Notes under the pieces: generated by a model
What the model was told of the DNA's origin: nothing
The model's input: only the letters and a program-made list of their open reading frames with translations
The model's database searches: none
Shown here: in pieces, positions 8,902-16,767 of the stretch
Position numbering within the stretch: the stretch's first letter is position 1
How the letters are laid out: each line of letters opens with the position of its first letter
Program-made: the position numbers and the translations under genes
DNA from: Nitrospiraceae bacterium
GTDB taxonomy: Bacteria > Nitrospirota > Thermodesulfovibrionia > Thermodesulfovibrionales > UBA6898
NCBI GenBank assembly: GCA_003153275.1
Contig: PLXX01000105.1
Location: 1-42,855, forward strand
Length of the DNA: 42,855 nt
Direction: 5' to 3'

Positions 8902-9200
8902 ATGCCAAGCTTGAATGGACTGCAAGAATCGACATTAAGGGTTTACGAAACAACTTTTTACAGAAGTCCCTGTTACTTGTGGCGGAAGAAATATTCCGTA
9001 TGGATGTCGGGTGCTCGACTGCTATTTCCCTCTGACGTACTCTTTCTTCAACCGACGGGTTTATTAATGCGCAGGCAGCCATTAATCTTGCGGCACATCC
9101 GAAACTTTGGATGTAGATGCATGAGAAGATGCAGATGAGGGACGAATTTGGGTACCCAAAAATCAACTTGACACACAGCACGTCCCCGTGTTTCAATTGA
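8902..9200 (+). pseudogene. Decayed gene downstream of the cobalamin riboswitch
   Basis: A strong ribosome site GAGGAGG (8891-8897) precedes ATG 8902, but that frame gives an unconvincing product. A neighbouring frame entered within a few codons of the ATG reads like real protein: KLEWTARIDIKGLRNNF, then LLLVAEEIFRMDVG, a TGA, INAQAAINLAAHPKLWM, a TAG, and MHEKMQMRDEFGYPK before a final TGA at 9198-9200. So the gene seems to carry an early frameshift plus two nonsense codons. I do not recognise the family. From its position it should have been B12-related (synthesis, uptake or a B12-dependent or B12-replacing enzyme), but that is context only. Confidence 0.5.
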
Positions 9201-9217
9201 GAATGAATCTCATTATC
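9199..9217. promoter_or_regulatory. Candidate Fur box
   Basis: The 19 bases match the classic Fur consensus at 15 of 19 positions by eye and keep its inverted-repeat character (GAGAATGA and TCATTATC arms). It sits at the end of the decayed riboswitch-controlled gene, about 330 bases upstream of the metal-efflux operon. Which gene it would regulate is unclear, and no promoter is evident right beside it. Confidence 0.4.
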
Positions 9218-9547
9218 ATTATGGACACAGAACAGGCCAAAAAAATATTTTCGTGCCGGCCCGCTCACGATATGCGGAGAATTTACAGAGGTCCATGACA
9301 AGAAAATAGCAATACTCCAGGCTAAGTTCGCTTAGTCGAATTGATTAATTCCTGGGAGGCATAAGTTTTGAATTATAAGGGCTGTGCAAGAAGTGTAAGT
9401 AAATAATTTTATGTTTATTTTGATTATGAAAAGCAATATGAACTGGAGGTGGGATTATGTGTGGTGTGGTGATTGGAGGCATTTTATTTCCATACTCTCG
9501 AGCTCATGGGACGAAAGAGGATTCAGTTTTCTTTTAGGAGGCATTGC
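9218..9547. other. Leader region of the efflux operon
   Basis: No supported gene. A short plus-strand frame from ATG 9221 (about 25 codons, beginning MDTEQAKKIF) lacks a ribosome site; a shift of frame would extend it through EVHDKKIAILQAKF to a TAG, so it may be a coding remnant. The stretch must hold the promoter of the CzcB-like gene, but I see no convincing hexamer pair. Confidence 0.3.
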
Positions 9548-10711
9548 ATGTCTATTTTAAATCAGTATCCGAAGCCAAAGCGCTTCGCCCTAATCGGCGT
9601 CGCGATAATCATTGTCGTGCTGGGCGGTGGGCTGGGCATACGCTTGCTAAACTCGCCAGGTCACGCGGCCGTGCAGGAGACTACACAGCCCGCTCTTGTC
9701 CATCAAGACGACAAATTTATAGTACCCGAGGGTTCTGCATTGCGTTTGCGGCTTGTCGTGCAACCGGTCGTCGTAAAGAAGAGCCCCCACACTCTCACGT
9801 TGCCGGCCGCTGTGGAGGCGGACCCCGCGCGCACGATCAACATTCTATCGCCGGTTGCCGGCAAAATGCTCAAGCTTAGCGTCAGTCTGGGCGACCGTGT
9901 TGTAAAAGGCCAGCCGCTCGCCGTTATCGACTCGGGCGATCTCGCACAAGCGTATGCTGATGACGACAAGGGACGAGATGCGTTGCAACACGCCGAGAGT
10001 ACCTTGGAGCGAGTCCGTGGTCTGCATAAATCCGGTGCTGGCTCCCTCAAGGATCTGGAGCAGGCCGAGAGTGATTATGCCCAGGTCAAGGCCGAGTTCA
10101 GAAGGGCCGAAGCGCGGCTCAAAGAAATCGGTGTTCCGTCCCAGCCCAAAGACGGGTCACGCCTCTTGACGCTTACTGCGCCAACGACCGGAAGCATCAC
10201 CGTGCTGGCGACCGCGCCAGGGGCATTCGTCAACGATCTAAACGCATCGCTCATGACGATTGCAAATCTCGATTCTGTTTGGGTTACGGCGAACGTGCCG
10301 GAGATTGATATCGCTCACATTGCCAAAGGGCAGTCCGTAGACGTGTCCTTTGCAGCCTACACGGGACAGGTCTTTCATGGTACTGTCGCATTCGTAAGCG
10401 ATGTGGTGGAACCAGACACTCATCGCAACAAGGTACGGATAGCTTTCTCCAATCAGGGCGGCAAGTTCAAACCCAATATGTTTGCCAACGCGAGCTTCAA
10501 TATACCGCAGGAATCCGCGGTGTTCGTACCGAATTCGGCCCTGCTTATGGATAACGACAGCACCGTCGTGTTTGTTGAGGTTGCGCCCTGGACTTTCATC
10601 AAGCGCCCAGTTCTGCCTGGCTACGGAGAGGGCGATGGCGCCCGCATCGACGAGGGGCTGAGTCCCGGCGACCGCATCGTCGTAAAAGGGGGAGTACTGC
10701 TCAGTGATTAA
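9548..10711 (+). CDS. czcB: RND efflux periplasmic adaptor (CzcB/CusB family)
   Basis: Membrane-fusion protein that links the inner-membrane RND pump to the outer-membrane channel and, in heavy-metal systems, may pass metal to the pump. A ribosome site AGGAGG at 9536-9541 sets the start at ATG 9548; an in-frame TTG at 9473 is far less likely. A short cytoplasmic N-terminus is followed by one membrane anchor (ALIGVAIIIVVLGGGLGIRL). Then come the split lipoyl/barrel-sandwich domain (TINILSPVAGKMLKLSVSLG and LTAPTTGSITVLATAPG) flanking an alpha-hairpin, the beta-barrel (VWVTANVPEIDIAHIAKG) and a membrane-proximal domain. Length, about 387 residues, is typical. It overlaps the next gene by eight bases, showing translational coupling. 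The gene's GC-rich codon use contrasts with AT-richer neighbours, suggesting transfer of the whole operon. The exact metal is not readable, so the symbol is by family. Confidence 0.88.
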   Translation: MSILNQYPKPKRFALIGVAIIIVVLGGGLGIRLLNSPGHAAVQETTQPALVHQDDKFIVPEGSALRLRLVVQPVVVKKSPHTLTLPAAVEADPARTINILSPVAGKMLKLSVSLGDRVVKGQPLAVIDSGDLAQAYADDDKGRDALQHAESTLERVRGLHKSGAGSLKDLEQAESDYAQVKAEFRRAEARLKEIGVPSQPKDGSRLLTLTAPTTGSITVLATAPGAFVNDLNASLMTIANLDSVWVTANVPEIDIAHIAKGQSVDVSFAAYTGQVFHGTVAFVSDVVEPDTHRNKVRIAFSNQGGKFKPNMFANASFNIPQESAVFVPNSALLMDNDSTVVFVEVAPWTFIKRPVLPGYGEGDGARIDEGLSPGDRIVVKGGVLLSD

Positions 10712-13700
10712 TCGTATCATCAGTATCTGCCTTCACAAGCGGCTCGTCGTATTGATGGTGGCAATCCTGCTGGCCGTTTTCGGCTATTACTCCTGGACAA
10801 AAATGGCGGTCGAGGCGTATCCGGACATCGGCGACGTCACTGCGCAGGTCACCACCCAGGCACCGGGACTGGCCTCCGAGGAAGTCGAACAACAGATAAC
10901 TATCCCGTTAGAGAGGGAGTTGGCCGGCACACCAGGATTGTCGAACATACGTTCGAGCAGCACTTTCGGTCTTTCGCTTATTACACTAACATTCCACGAC
11001 GGCGCCGAGGACTATTGGTCGCGCCAGCGGATCACGGAGCGCATTAATCAGGTCAACCTCCCTGCGGGCATCCAAGCGGGTCTTGATGCGGTATCAGGCC
11101 CTGTTGGCGAAATTTACCGCTATACGCTGGAGTCAGACACCAAGAATCTGATGGAGCTTTCGGAGATTCAGCGGTGGATGGTCATCCCGGCACTGCAGCA
11201 GGTCGCCGGTGTGGCCACCGTCAATAACTTCGGTGGTTTCACCATGCAGTATCAGCTAGAGCTTGATCCGGCCCAACTCCAACGTTACGGCATCGCCCTC
11301 AACGACGTGGTCACGGCGATCAACAACAATAGCTCGAATGCCGGTGGCAGCCGCATCTCGCGCGGCGAGCAGAGCTATGTTATCCGCGGTATCGGCATGG
11401 TGCGCACGCTTGGCGACCTTGGCAATATCGTCGTCACCCAACGCACCGGCGTGCCGATCCTGGTGCACGACCTCGGTAAGACTACATACAGCCATAAGGA
11501 GCGCGAGGGCATTCTCGGCAAGGACGCCAACCCCGACACGATAGAAGGCATCGTGGACATGCTCAAGTATCAGAATCCGTCGGAAGTACTGAAAGGCGTC
11601 CACGCCAAGGTTGCGGAACTGAGCAAACAACTGGGGCCCATGGGGGTGCGCATCGTTCCCTATATCGACCGGGACGAGCTGGTCCAGAATACTGTTGACA
11701 AGGTCTCCCATACCGTACTTGAGGGGATCGGCCTGGTGTGTATCGTGCTGATACTGTTTCTCGGCAGCCCGCGCAGCGCCTTGATCGCTGCGGTAACTAT
11801 TCCGCTGGCCCTGGTCGTAGTATTCATCGTCATGCACTTCACGAAGATGCCGGCAAACTTGTTTTCGCTTGGTGCGCTCGATTTCGGCATCATCGTGGAT
11901 GGCGCGATCGTGATAACTGAGGCCATACTGCGAAAACGCGAGGCGGATCCTGCGGCCACCTTGAGTGAGTCTGATGTATTTGCAGCAACGACACAGGTGG
12001 CGAGGCCGATTTTCTTTGCCACACTCATCATCATCACCGCCTACCTCCCGCTGTTTGCGTTTGAGCGGGCCGAAGCAAAGCTGTTTACGCCGATGGCTTA
12101 CACCGTTAGCTATGCCCTGTTTGGCGCGCTCCTGTGCGGCTTTACCCTGATTCCTGGCCTCGCCTATATGGCCTTGCGCAAACCACGACCGGTCTTCCAT
12201 AACCGACCGCTTGAATGGCTGCAAAATGCCTTTCGGCAGAACCTGGAGCGGATGCTGGCCACGCCTAAAATCGCCTACCTAATCGGTGTCGTGGCGTTCA
12301 TAGCTGTGATCGGTTTTGGTATAACCGCTGGCCGGGAATTCCTGCCCGAACTGGACGAGGGCGCCCTGTGGCTGCAAGTGCAATTGCCAACCGGACTAGC
12401 GCTCGACAAGGCCAGCGAGATGGCCGGGGAACTGCGTCGCACGTTGCGCGAATTCCCCGAAATATCTTATGCCGTCACCCAGCTGGGCCGTAACGATGAT
12501 GGCACTGACCCCTGGACGCCTTCCCACATCGAAGCACCTGTCGGCCTGAAACCCTACAATACCTGGCCCAAGGGGGAGACCAAAGAGGAGTTCATGCTCC
12601 GGCTCAACGCCCGCTTGCAGCAGTTGCCAGGGTTCTCCATCGGCATCAGCCAGCCGATCATCGACATGGTCGACGATGCAATCGGGGGCGCACATAGCCC
12701 GCTGGTCATCCGCATTGTCGGCGACGATTTCAACGAACTACGCCGTATCGGCAGCGGGATTGTCAACGTGCTGCACGGCATCCGTGGCACGGCAGACGCG
12801 TCCATATTTCAGGAACCTCCGATTCCACAGATAGCTATAAACATCGACCGCGCGGCAGCTGCCCGTTACGGCATCAACGTATTGGATATTACCAACCTGA
12901 TCCAGATCGGGATCGGTGGTGCATCGGTCAGTAAGGTCTATGTGGCCGACCGGACGTATGACGTTTCCGTGCGGTTTCCGCAAAATACCCGCAACAATCC
13001 AGAGGCGCTTGGGAATCTGGTACTGACTACCTCCAGCGGGGCGCAGATCCCGCTTTCCGAGGTTGCCCATATCAAGCAGCAGACCGGCGAAAGCACCATC
13101 TCGCACGAGATGGGCCACCGCGACTTGCTCGTCCGGATTGACAATCGAGACCGCGCCCTGTCCGATTACCTGGCAGAGGCTCAGCGCAAGATTGGCCAGT
13201 CAGTTAACTTCGATCACAGTAAATATCGCCTCGAATGGAGCGGGCAATTCGAAAACCAGCAGCGCGCACAGGCCCGCTTGACGCTGATCATGGTAATCGT
13301 ATTAGCACTTATGGCCATGTTCCTGTTTGCCGAGTTCGGTAAGATGCGTCAGGCGGTGCTGATCCTGGGTGCGGTTCCGCTGGCAGCCTTGGGCGGATTG
13401 ATCGCGTTGCACCTCACCGGCGAGACGCTGAATGTCGCCAGCGCTGTCGGCTTCATTGCGTTATTCGGCGTAGCTGTGCAAAACGGCATCATCATGATCT
13501 CCAATATCAACCGGGTGCGCGAGCAAGGCGTGCCGCTGCACGAGGCCGTTCTGTCCGGAGCGGTCGAGCGTTTCAGGCCAGTACTCATGACCGCTACCGT
13601 GGCGACCGTGGGTATGTTGCCCGCGGCCTTGGCCACCGGCATCGGCACCGATGTGCAGCGCGCGCTTGCCACCGTTGTAGTGGGCGGCTTAATGGTTGCT

Positions 13701-13793
13701 ACCCTGCTGACGTTGTTTATTCTGCCGACCTACTACTTCGCGCTGGAAAGATGGGTGGAACGTCGCCAAACCACAAAGAGAGAGGAAAAATGA
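10704..13793 (+). CDS. czcA: Heavy-metal efflux RND pump (CzcA/HelA family)
   Basis: Inner-membrane proton-driven pump exporting metal cations. The 1029-residue protein starts at GTG 10704 (MINRIISICLHKR), inside the end of the adaptor gene. It has the RND layout of two 6-TM halves with large periplasmic loops: TM1 (LVVLMVAILLAVFGYY), PLERELAGTPGLSNIRS, and the TM4 signature GALDFGIIVDGAIVITEAI. That signature carries the two Asp and the Glu typical of the CzcA branch of heavy-metal pumps rather than the drug-pump branch. The second half shows GREFLPELDEGALWLQ, and the C-terminal TM block has FIALFGVAVQNGIIM and VLMTATVATVGMLPAALATG. The protein looks complete. CzcA-type pumps handle Co, Zn, Cd or Ni; which of these cannot be told here. 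It overlaps the outer-membrane factor gene by four bases. Confidence 0.93.
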   Translation: MINRIISICLHKRLVVLMVAILLAVFGYYSWTKMAVEAYPDIGDVTAQVTTQAPGLASEEVEQQITIPLERELAGTPGLSNIRSSSTFGLSLITLTFHDGAEDYWSRQRITERINQVNLPAGIQAGLDAVSGPVGEIYRYTLESDTKNLMELSEIQRWMVIPALQQVAGVATVNNFGGFTMQYQLELDPAQLQRYGIALNDVVTAINNNSSNAGGSRISRGEQSYVIRGIGMVRTLGDLGNIVVTQRTGVPILVHDLGKTTYSHKEREGILGKDANPDTIEGIVDMLKYQNPSEVLKGVHAKVAELSKQLGPMGVRIVPYIDRDELVQNTVDKVSHTVLEGIGLVCIVLILFLGSPRSALIAAVTIPLALVVVFIVMHFTKMPANLFSLGALDFGIIVDGAIVITEAILRKREADPAATLSESDVFAATTQVARPIFFATLIIITAYLPLFAFERAEAKLFTPMAYTVSYALFGALLCGFTLIPGLAYMALRKPRPVFHNRPLEWLQNAFRQNLERMLATPKIAYLIGVVAFIAVIGFGITAGREFLPELDEGALWLQVQLPTGLALDKASEMAGELRRTLREFPEISYAVTQLGRNDDGTDPWTPSHIEAPVGLKPYNTWPKGETKEEFMLRLNARLQQLPGFSIGISQPIIDMVDDAIGGAHSPLVIRIVGDDFNELRRIGSGIVNVLHGIRGTADASIFQEPPIPQIAINIDRAAAARYGINVLDITNLIQIGIGGASVSKVYVADRTYDVSVRFPQNTRNNPEALGNLVLTTSSGAQIPLSEVAHIKQQTGESTISHEMGHRDLLVRIDNRDRALSDYLAEAQRKIGQSVNFDHSKYRLEWSGQFENQQRAQARLTLIMVIVLALMAMFLFAEFGKMRQAVLILGAVPLAALGGLIALHLTGETLNVASAVGFIALFGVAVQNGIIMISNINRVREQGVPLHEAVLSGAVERFRPVLMTATVATVGMLPAALATGIGTDVQRALATVVVGGLMVATLLTLFILPTYYFALERWVERRQTTKREEK

Positions 13794-15262
13794 CCATGCA
13801 TAGGCCCATAATCATCTTATGTATTATCTTGGCTGGATGTGCAGTCGGCCCTGATTTCCAACGCCCGACCACGCCCAATGTCGAGCGTTATACGCCCCAA
13901 CCCCTGCCTGCACAGACGGCAGCGGTTGAGATCAAGGGCGGCGAAGCGCAGCGCTTCGTGCAAGATATGGACATACCCGGTCAATGGTGGACGCTGTTTC
14001 ATTCGAAGCCGCTCAATGACCTGATCGAGCAAGCGCTCAAGGCCAACCCCGACTTGGAAGCCGCGCAAGCCGCACTGCGCGGTGCCTGGGAAAACGTCTA
14101 TGCACAGCAGGGTGCATTCTTTCCCAGCATCGAAGCCAACTTCAATCCAACGCGCCAAAAGATTGCCGGCACTCTGTCAAGTCCGACAGCCAGCGGCAGT
14201 TATATTTATAGCCTTCATACCGCACAGGTTGCGGTGGCCTATACACCGGATGTTTTCGGCGGCACGCGACGGCAGGTGGAGTCGCTGAAAGCGCAAGCCG
14301 ATTCGCAACGCTTCCAACTCGAAGCGACTTATCTTACGCTGACCTCGAATATAGTTGCAGCAGCAGTACAAGAGGCTGCTTTTCGAGGTCAAATCGCAGC
14401 GACCAAGCGGATCATAGACATCCAGAGGCAATCGCTCGAATTGCTGCAACGCCAATACTCGCTGGGGCAGGTAGCTACTTTGGACGTAGCAGCACAGGAA
14501 GCAGCGCTGGCACAAGTGCAGACCACGCTGCCGCCCTTGGAAAAACAATTGGCGCAACAACGCGACTTAATGACTCGTCTTGTCGGTCGTTTCCCCAGCG
14601 AGTCGCTCCTCGAAGAGTTCGAACTGTCATCTTTGCAATTGCCGCAAGAACTACCCGTGAGTCTTCCCTCCAAGCTCGTGGCGCAGCGGCCGGACGTTAG
14701 ATCTGCCGAAGAGCAATTGCACGCTGCCAGTGCAGAGATCGGCGTGAGTATTGCCAATAGGCTGCCGAATATCACCCTCAGCGCCAATGCAGGTTCCAGT
14801 GCCACAGCGATCAATCAGTTGTTCACCTCCGGCACCGGATTTTGGACATTGGCCGGCAATCTGGCTCAACCAATCTTTCAAGGAGGGACATTGCTGCACC
14901 GGCAACGTGCCGCTGAAGCGGCATACGACCTAGCGGCAGCGCAGTACCGCAGCACCGTGCTCACTGCTTTCCAGAACGTGGCGGACACGCTTCACGCCAT
15001 CCAATGCGACGCCGATACCCTGAAAGCGGCTGTTGCTGCCGAGCGTGCTGCCGGCAAAAGCCTTGCTATTGTGCGTTCTCAGATGGAATTGGGCGATGTC
15101 AGCTATTTGGCGCTGCTTACTGCCGAACAGATATATCAGCAGGCGGTGATCAATCTTGTGCAGGCCCTTGCCAACCGCCACACCGATACCGCGGCACTGT
15201 TTCAAGCGCTGGGCGGCAGCTGGTGGAACCGGTCCGATGTACCGGCAGGGGTTGTCCAATAA
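13790..15262 (+). CDS. Outer-membrane efflux factor lipoprotein (NodT/OprM family)
   Basis: The third part of the tripartite metal pump: a trimeric channel through the outer membrane. The ATG at 13790 overlaps the pump stop codon (ATGA); a second ATG at 13796 is possible. The N-terminus is a lipoprotein signal with lipobox LAGC just before AVGPDFQRP, the standard opening of NodT-type factors. The WWTLFHSKPLNDLIEQAL motif follows, then two repeated coiled-coil/beta-barrel halves (ANPDLEAAQAALRGA; RPDVRSAEEQLHAASAEIG). Length, 490 residues, is normal. No terminator stronger than a loose CCGGGC/GCCCGG pairing (15265-15293) follows. Confidence 0.92.
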   Translation: MTMHRPIIILCIILAGCAVGPDFQRPTTPNVERYTPQPLPAQTAAVEIKGGEAQRFVQDMDIPGQWWTLFHSKPLNDLIEQALKANPDLEAAQAALRGAWENVYAQQGAFFPSIEANFNPTRQKIAGTLSSPTASGSYIYSLHTAQVAVAYTPDVFGGTRRQVESLKAQADSQRFQLEATYLTLTSNIVAAAVQEAAFRGQIAATKRIIDIQRQSLELLQRQYSLGQVATLDVAAQEAALAQVQTTLPPLEKQLAQQRDLMTRLVGRFPSESLLEEFELSSLQLPQELPVSLPSKLVAQRPDVRSAEEQLHAASAEIGVSIANRLPNITLSANAGSSATAINQLFTSGTGFWTLAGNLAQPIFQGGTLLHRQRAAEAAYDLAAAQYRSTVLTAFQNVADTLHAIQCDADTLKAAVAAERAAGKSLAIVRSQMELGDVSYLALLTAEQIYQQAVINLVQALANRHTDTAALFQALGGSWWNRSDVPAGVVQ

Positions 15263-15568
15263 CGCCGGGCTGGGAGCATATAAACCTGCCCGGAGATTGT
15301 GTTTGGAAACAAAAAGATCGGAAAATTCAGGCAGTTACGATTCCCTGAGGGCTCTTAGCGTACGAAATCTGGATGCGTGGATGAAGGAGATTAGTAAGGC
15401 CTGGATGCAAACGATCCCGATGCTGCGGGATATCTTTATGTTGACGGGCATGTTGCCTGTATCATGGGGATAAGGCCATACTTCCTTCATTTTCGATATC
15501 GGCGAGACCCCCTAATCTCCTCTCCTTTAGTCCTAACCCAAGGTAATTCAACAAAATTCATAAGAAAA
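15263..15568. other. Gap after the efflux operon
   Basis: No supported gene. One plus-strand frame reads sensibly for about 40 codons (LDAWMKEISKAWMQTIPMLR, ending near 15473) but has no start or ribosome site of its own; it could be a coding remnant. I recognise nothing else here. Confidence 0.3.
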
Positions 15569-15589
15569 CCGGACTTCAATGAAGTCCGG
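15569..15589. terminator. Short perfect hairpin, possibly a minus-strand terminator
   Basis: CCGGACTTC (15569-15577) and GAAGTCCGG (15581-15589) form a 9-bp stem with a 3-base loop. On the minus strand it is followed by TTTTCTTATG, as in a Rho-independent terminator. No gene on that strand obviously needs it, so it may instead insulate the efflux operon from the elements to its right. Confidence 0.45.
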
Positions 15590-15602
15590 AGTCTCAGAAA
15601 AC

Positions 15603-15682
15603 TGCACTTTATGCGCAAAGAAATTGCATCTTATGCGCAGAAATCCTGCAATATATGCGCAATGAATTGCAGGTTATGTGCA
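15603..15682 (+). repeat. Four iteron-like direct repeats (15-bp core, 21-22-bp period)
   Basis: The core TGCAnnnTATGCGCA begins at 15603, 15625, 15647 and 15668 (the last has TGTGCA). Spacing is 22, 22 and 21 bases, about two helical turns, so all copies lie on one face of the DNA. Each core contains the palindrome TGCGCA. The 6-7-base gaps are not conserved. This looks like a multi-site protein-binding array of the kind seen in replication origins, partition sites or transposon ends. Confidence 0.7.
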
Positions 15683-15689
15683 ACCCAAC

Positions 15690-15817
15690 AGCACGGCGCT
15701 TCTCTTGCGCAGTGCTCGCCTTCACAGCGGGTGGCTTCAGACCACCACCTTAACCAAAGGGCTGCTTTGCGCCCCTTCCCTGGAAACCCGGCATAAGGTA
15801 CCCCACTTCAAGTGGGG
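15690..15817 (+). ncRNA. Structured RNA-like element (HEARO/omega-RNA-like?)
   Basis: Consecutive hairpins fit this stretch: AGCAC-G-GCGC / GCGC-A-GTGCT (15690-15716), GGTGG/CCACC around CTTCAGA (15730-15746), GGGC/GCCC around TGCTTTGC (about 15759-15775), and CCCCACT/AGTGGGG with loop TCA (15801-15817). Single-stranded segments such as CCCTGGAAACCCGGCATAAGG lie between them. The order and the wording of the unpaired segments remind me of HEARO RNAs, the guide scaffolds (omega-RNAs) of IscB nucleases, but this is recollection rather than a model search. No IscB or TnpB gene follows; the next gene is an antitoxin. If correct, this is a solo remnant. Confidence 0.45.
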
Positions 15818-15920
15818 GCTATGATGAGTGAATATTACTGACACGTTAGACGAATATAGAGCGTTTTTGGTGGGCACTCTCGACGCCGGCGCTGCGATAT
15901 ATACCTAAGGAGCCTTGGCT

Positions 15921-15950
15921 TGTATTGCACTTTTCTATACAAAAGTGTAT
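15921..15950. promoter_or_regulatory. Candidate autoregulatory operator of the TacA-TacT operon
   Basis: CACTTTT (15928-15934) and AAAAGTG (15941-15947) form an inverted repeat, and TGTATTG occurs on both sides (15921 and 15946). It lies 30-50 bases upstream of the antitoxin start, where ribbon-helix-helix antitoxins usually bind to repress their own operon. Confidence 0.5.
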
Positions 15951-15976
15951 TGTAAATGTGTACAAGGAGGTGTCCC

Positions 15977-16258
15977 ATGCCACAGGCACAAAGGAAGGAA
16001 GCCGTGTCCATCAACATACGCGCTAGAGTGCAACAACGCGATCTCATCGACCAGGCCGCCGAACGACTTGGCCGCAGCCGATCAGATTTTATGCTTGCCG
16101 CTGCCTGCCGTGAAGCGGAAGACGTACTGCTTGACCAGGCGTTTTTCACGGTCAATGCTGGAACCTTTGCCAAGTTTCAGGCGATGCTTGACCGGCCATT
16201 ACCGCCGACCGACAAGCTACGCCGGTTGCTCAAGACGAAAGCTCCCTGGGACAAATGA
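15977..16258 (+). CDS. tacA: TacA-like ribbon-helix-helix antitoxin (DUF1778)
   Basis: A 93-residue antitoxin that, in the family, binds DNA with an N-terminal ribbon-helix-helix and neutralises a GNAT toxin with its C-terminus. The sequence fits DUF1778: the strand VSINIRARVQQRDLIDQAAE, then LGRSRSDFMLAAACREAEDVLLDQ, and a C-terminal toxin-binding tail with DRPLPPTDKLRRLL. AAGGAGG at 15964-15970 supports ATG 15977 over the in-frame upstream start at 15956. The stop codon overlaps the toxin start (ATGA). Confidence 0.9.
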   Translation: MPQAQRKEAVSINIRARVQQRDLIDQAAERLGRSRSDFMLAAACREAEDVLLDQAFFTVNAGTFAKFQAMLDRPLPPTDKLRRLLKTKAPWDK

Positions 16259-16767
16259 CAGCCTTTGTTCCAACATCCCCGTCACCAATTTCAGCCGATC
16301 ATGTCCTTGACGGTTTTGAATGCGGAGAGCCGTCACTGGATGAATGGCTGAAAAAGCGGGCGATCAAGAACCAAGTTCCAGGAGCCTCGCGTTGTTTTGT
16401 CATTTGCCACGGTGCGGATGTTATCGGCTATTACAGTTTGTCGGCAGGGGCAATCAGGCATGAATTGGTCACTAAAGCAATGCGGCGTAATATGCCCGAT
16501 CCACTGCCTGTGCTTTTGCTTGGCCGGTTAGCGATTGATAGGCGTTATCACAACCAAGGCCTTGGCCGTGCGCTGCTACGCGATGCCATGATTCGCGCCG
16601 TCAATGTCTCTGGCGATGCGGGTATATTCGCACTTATGGTCCATGCGTTGTCGGAACAGGCCAGGCGTTTCTATCTATCGCGAGGGTTCGTAGAGTCACC
16701 GCTGCAACCGATGACGCTTATGATGACTTTGGCAACAGTGCGCTCCATTCTGGCCGAACCGAATTGA
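16255..16767 (+). CDS. tacT: TacT-like GNAT toxin (aminoacyl-tRNA acetyltransferase)
   Basis: A 170-residue GNAT-fold acetyltransferase. Characterised relatives acetylate the amino group of charged elongator tRNAs and stop translation. Visible features are the N-terminal FECGEPSLDEWLKKRA with KNQ shortly after, the acetyl-CoA loop (LLLGRLAIDRRYHNQGLGRALL), and the C-terminal ALSEQARRFYLSRGFVESPL holding the conserved Tyr. The sequence looks complete and intact. It is coupled to the antitoxin by a four-base overlap. The symbol is assigned by family, not by proven activity. Confidence 0.9.
   Translation: MTAFVPTSPSPISADHVLDGFECGEPSLDEWLKKRAIKNQVPGASRCFVICHGADVIGYYSLSAGAIRHELVTKAMRRNMPDPLPVLLLGRLAIDRRYHNQGLGRALLRDAMIRAVNVSGDAGIFALMVHALSEQARRFYLSRGFVESPLQPMTLMMTLATVRSILAEPN

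Noticed and set aside
11256-12224. Long minus-strand open frame opposite the RND pump gene
   Set aside because: It is a mirror frame of GC-rich czcA codons, with Gln/Arg/His-rich composition, no family motif and no ribosome site; the plus-strand pump is unmistakable.
15265-15293. Terminator of the efflux operon (CCGGGC/GCCCGG)
   Set aside because: Only six pairs with a 17-base loop and no T-run; too weak to list as a terminator.
15603-15682. Possible mini CRISPR array
   Set aside because: Units of 15 bases with 6-7-base gaps are far too short for repeats and spacers, and there are no cas genes.
15464-15796. 110-codon plus-strand gene with Cys-rich segment
   Set aside because: The Cys-rich part is simply the translated iteron repeats, and the rest overlaps the structured RNA; there is no ribosome site.
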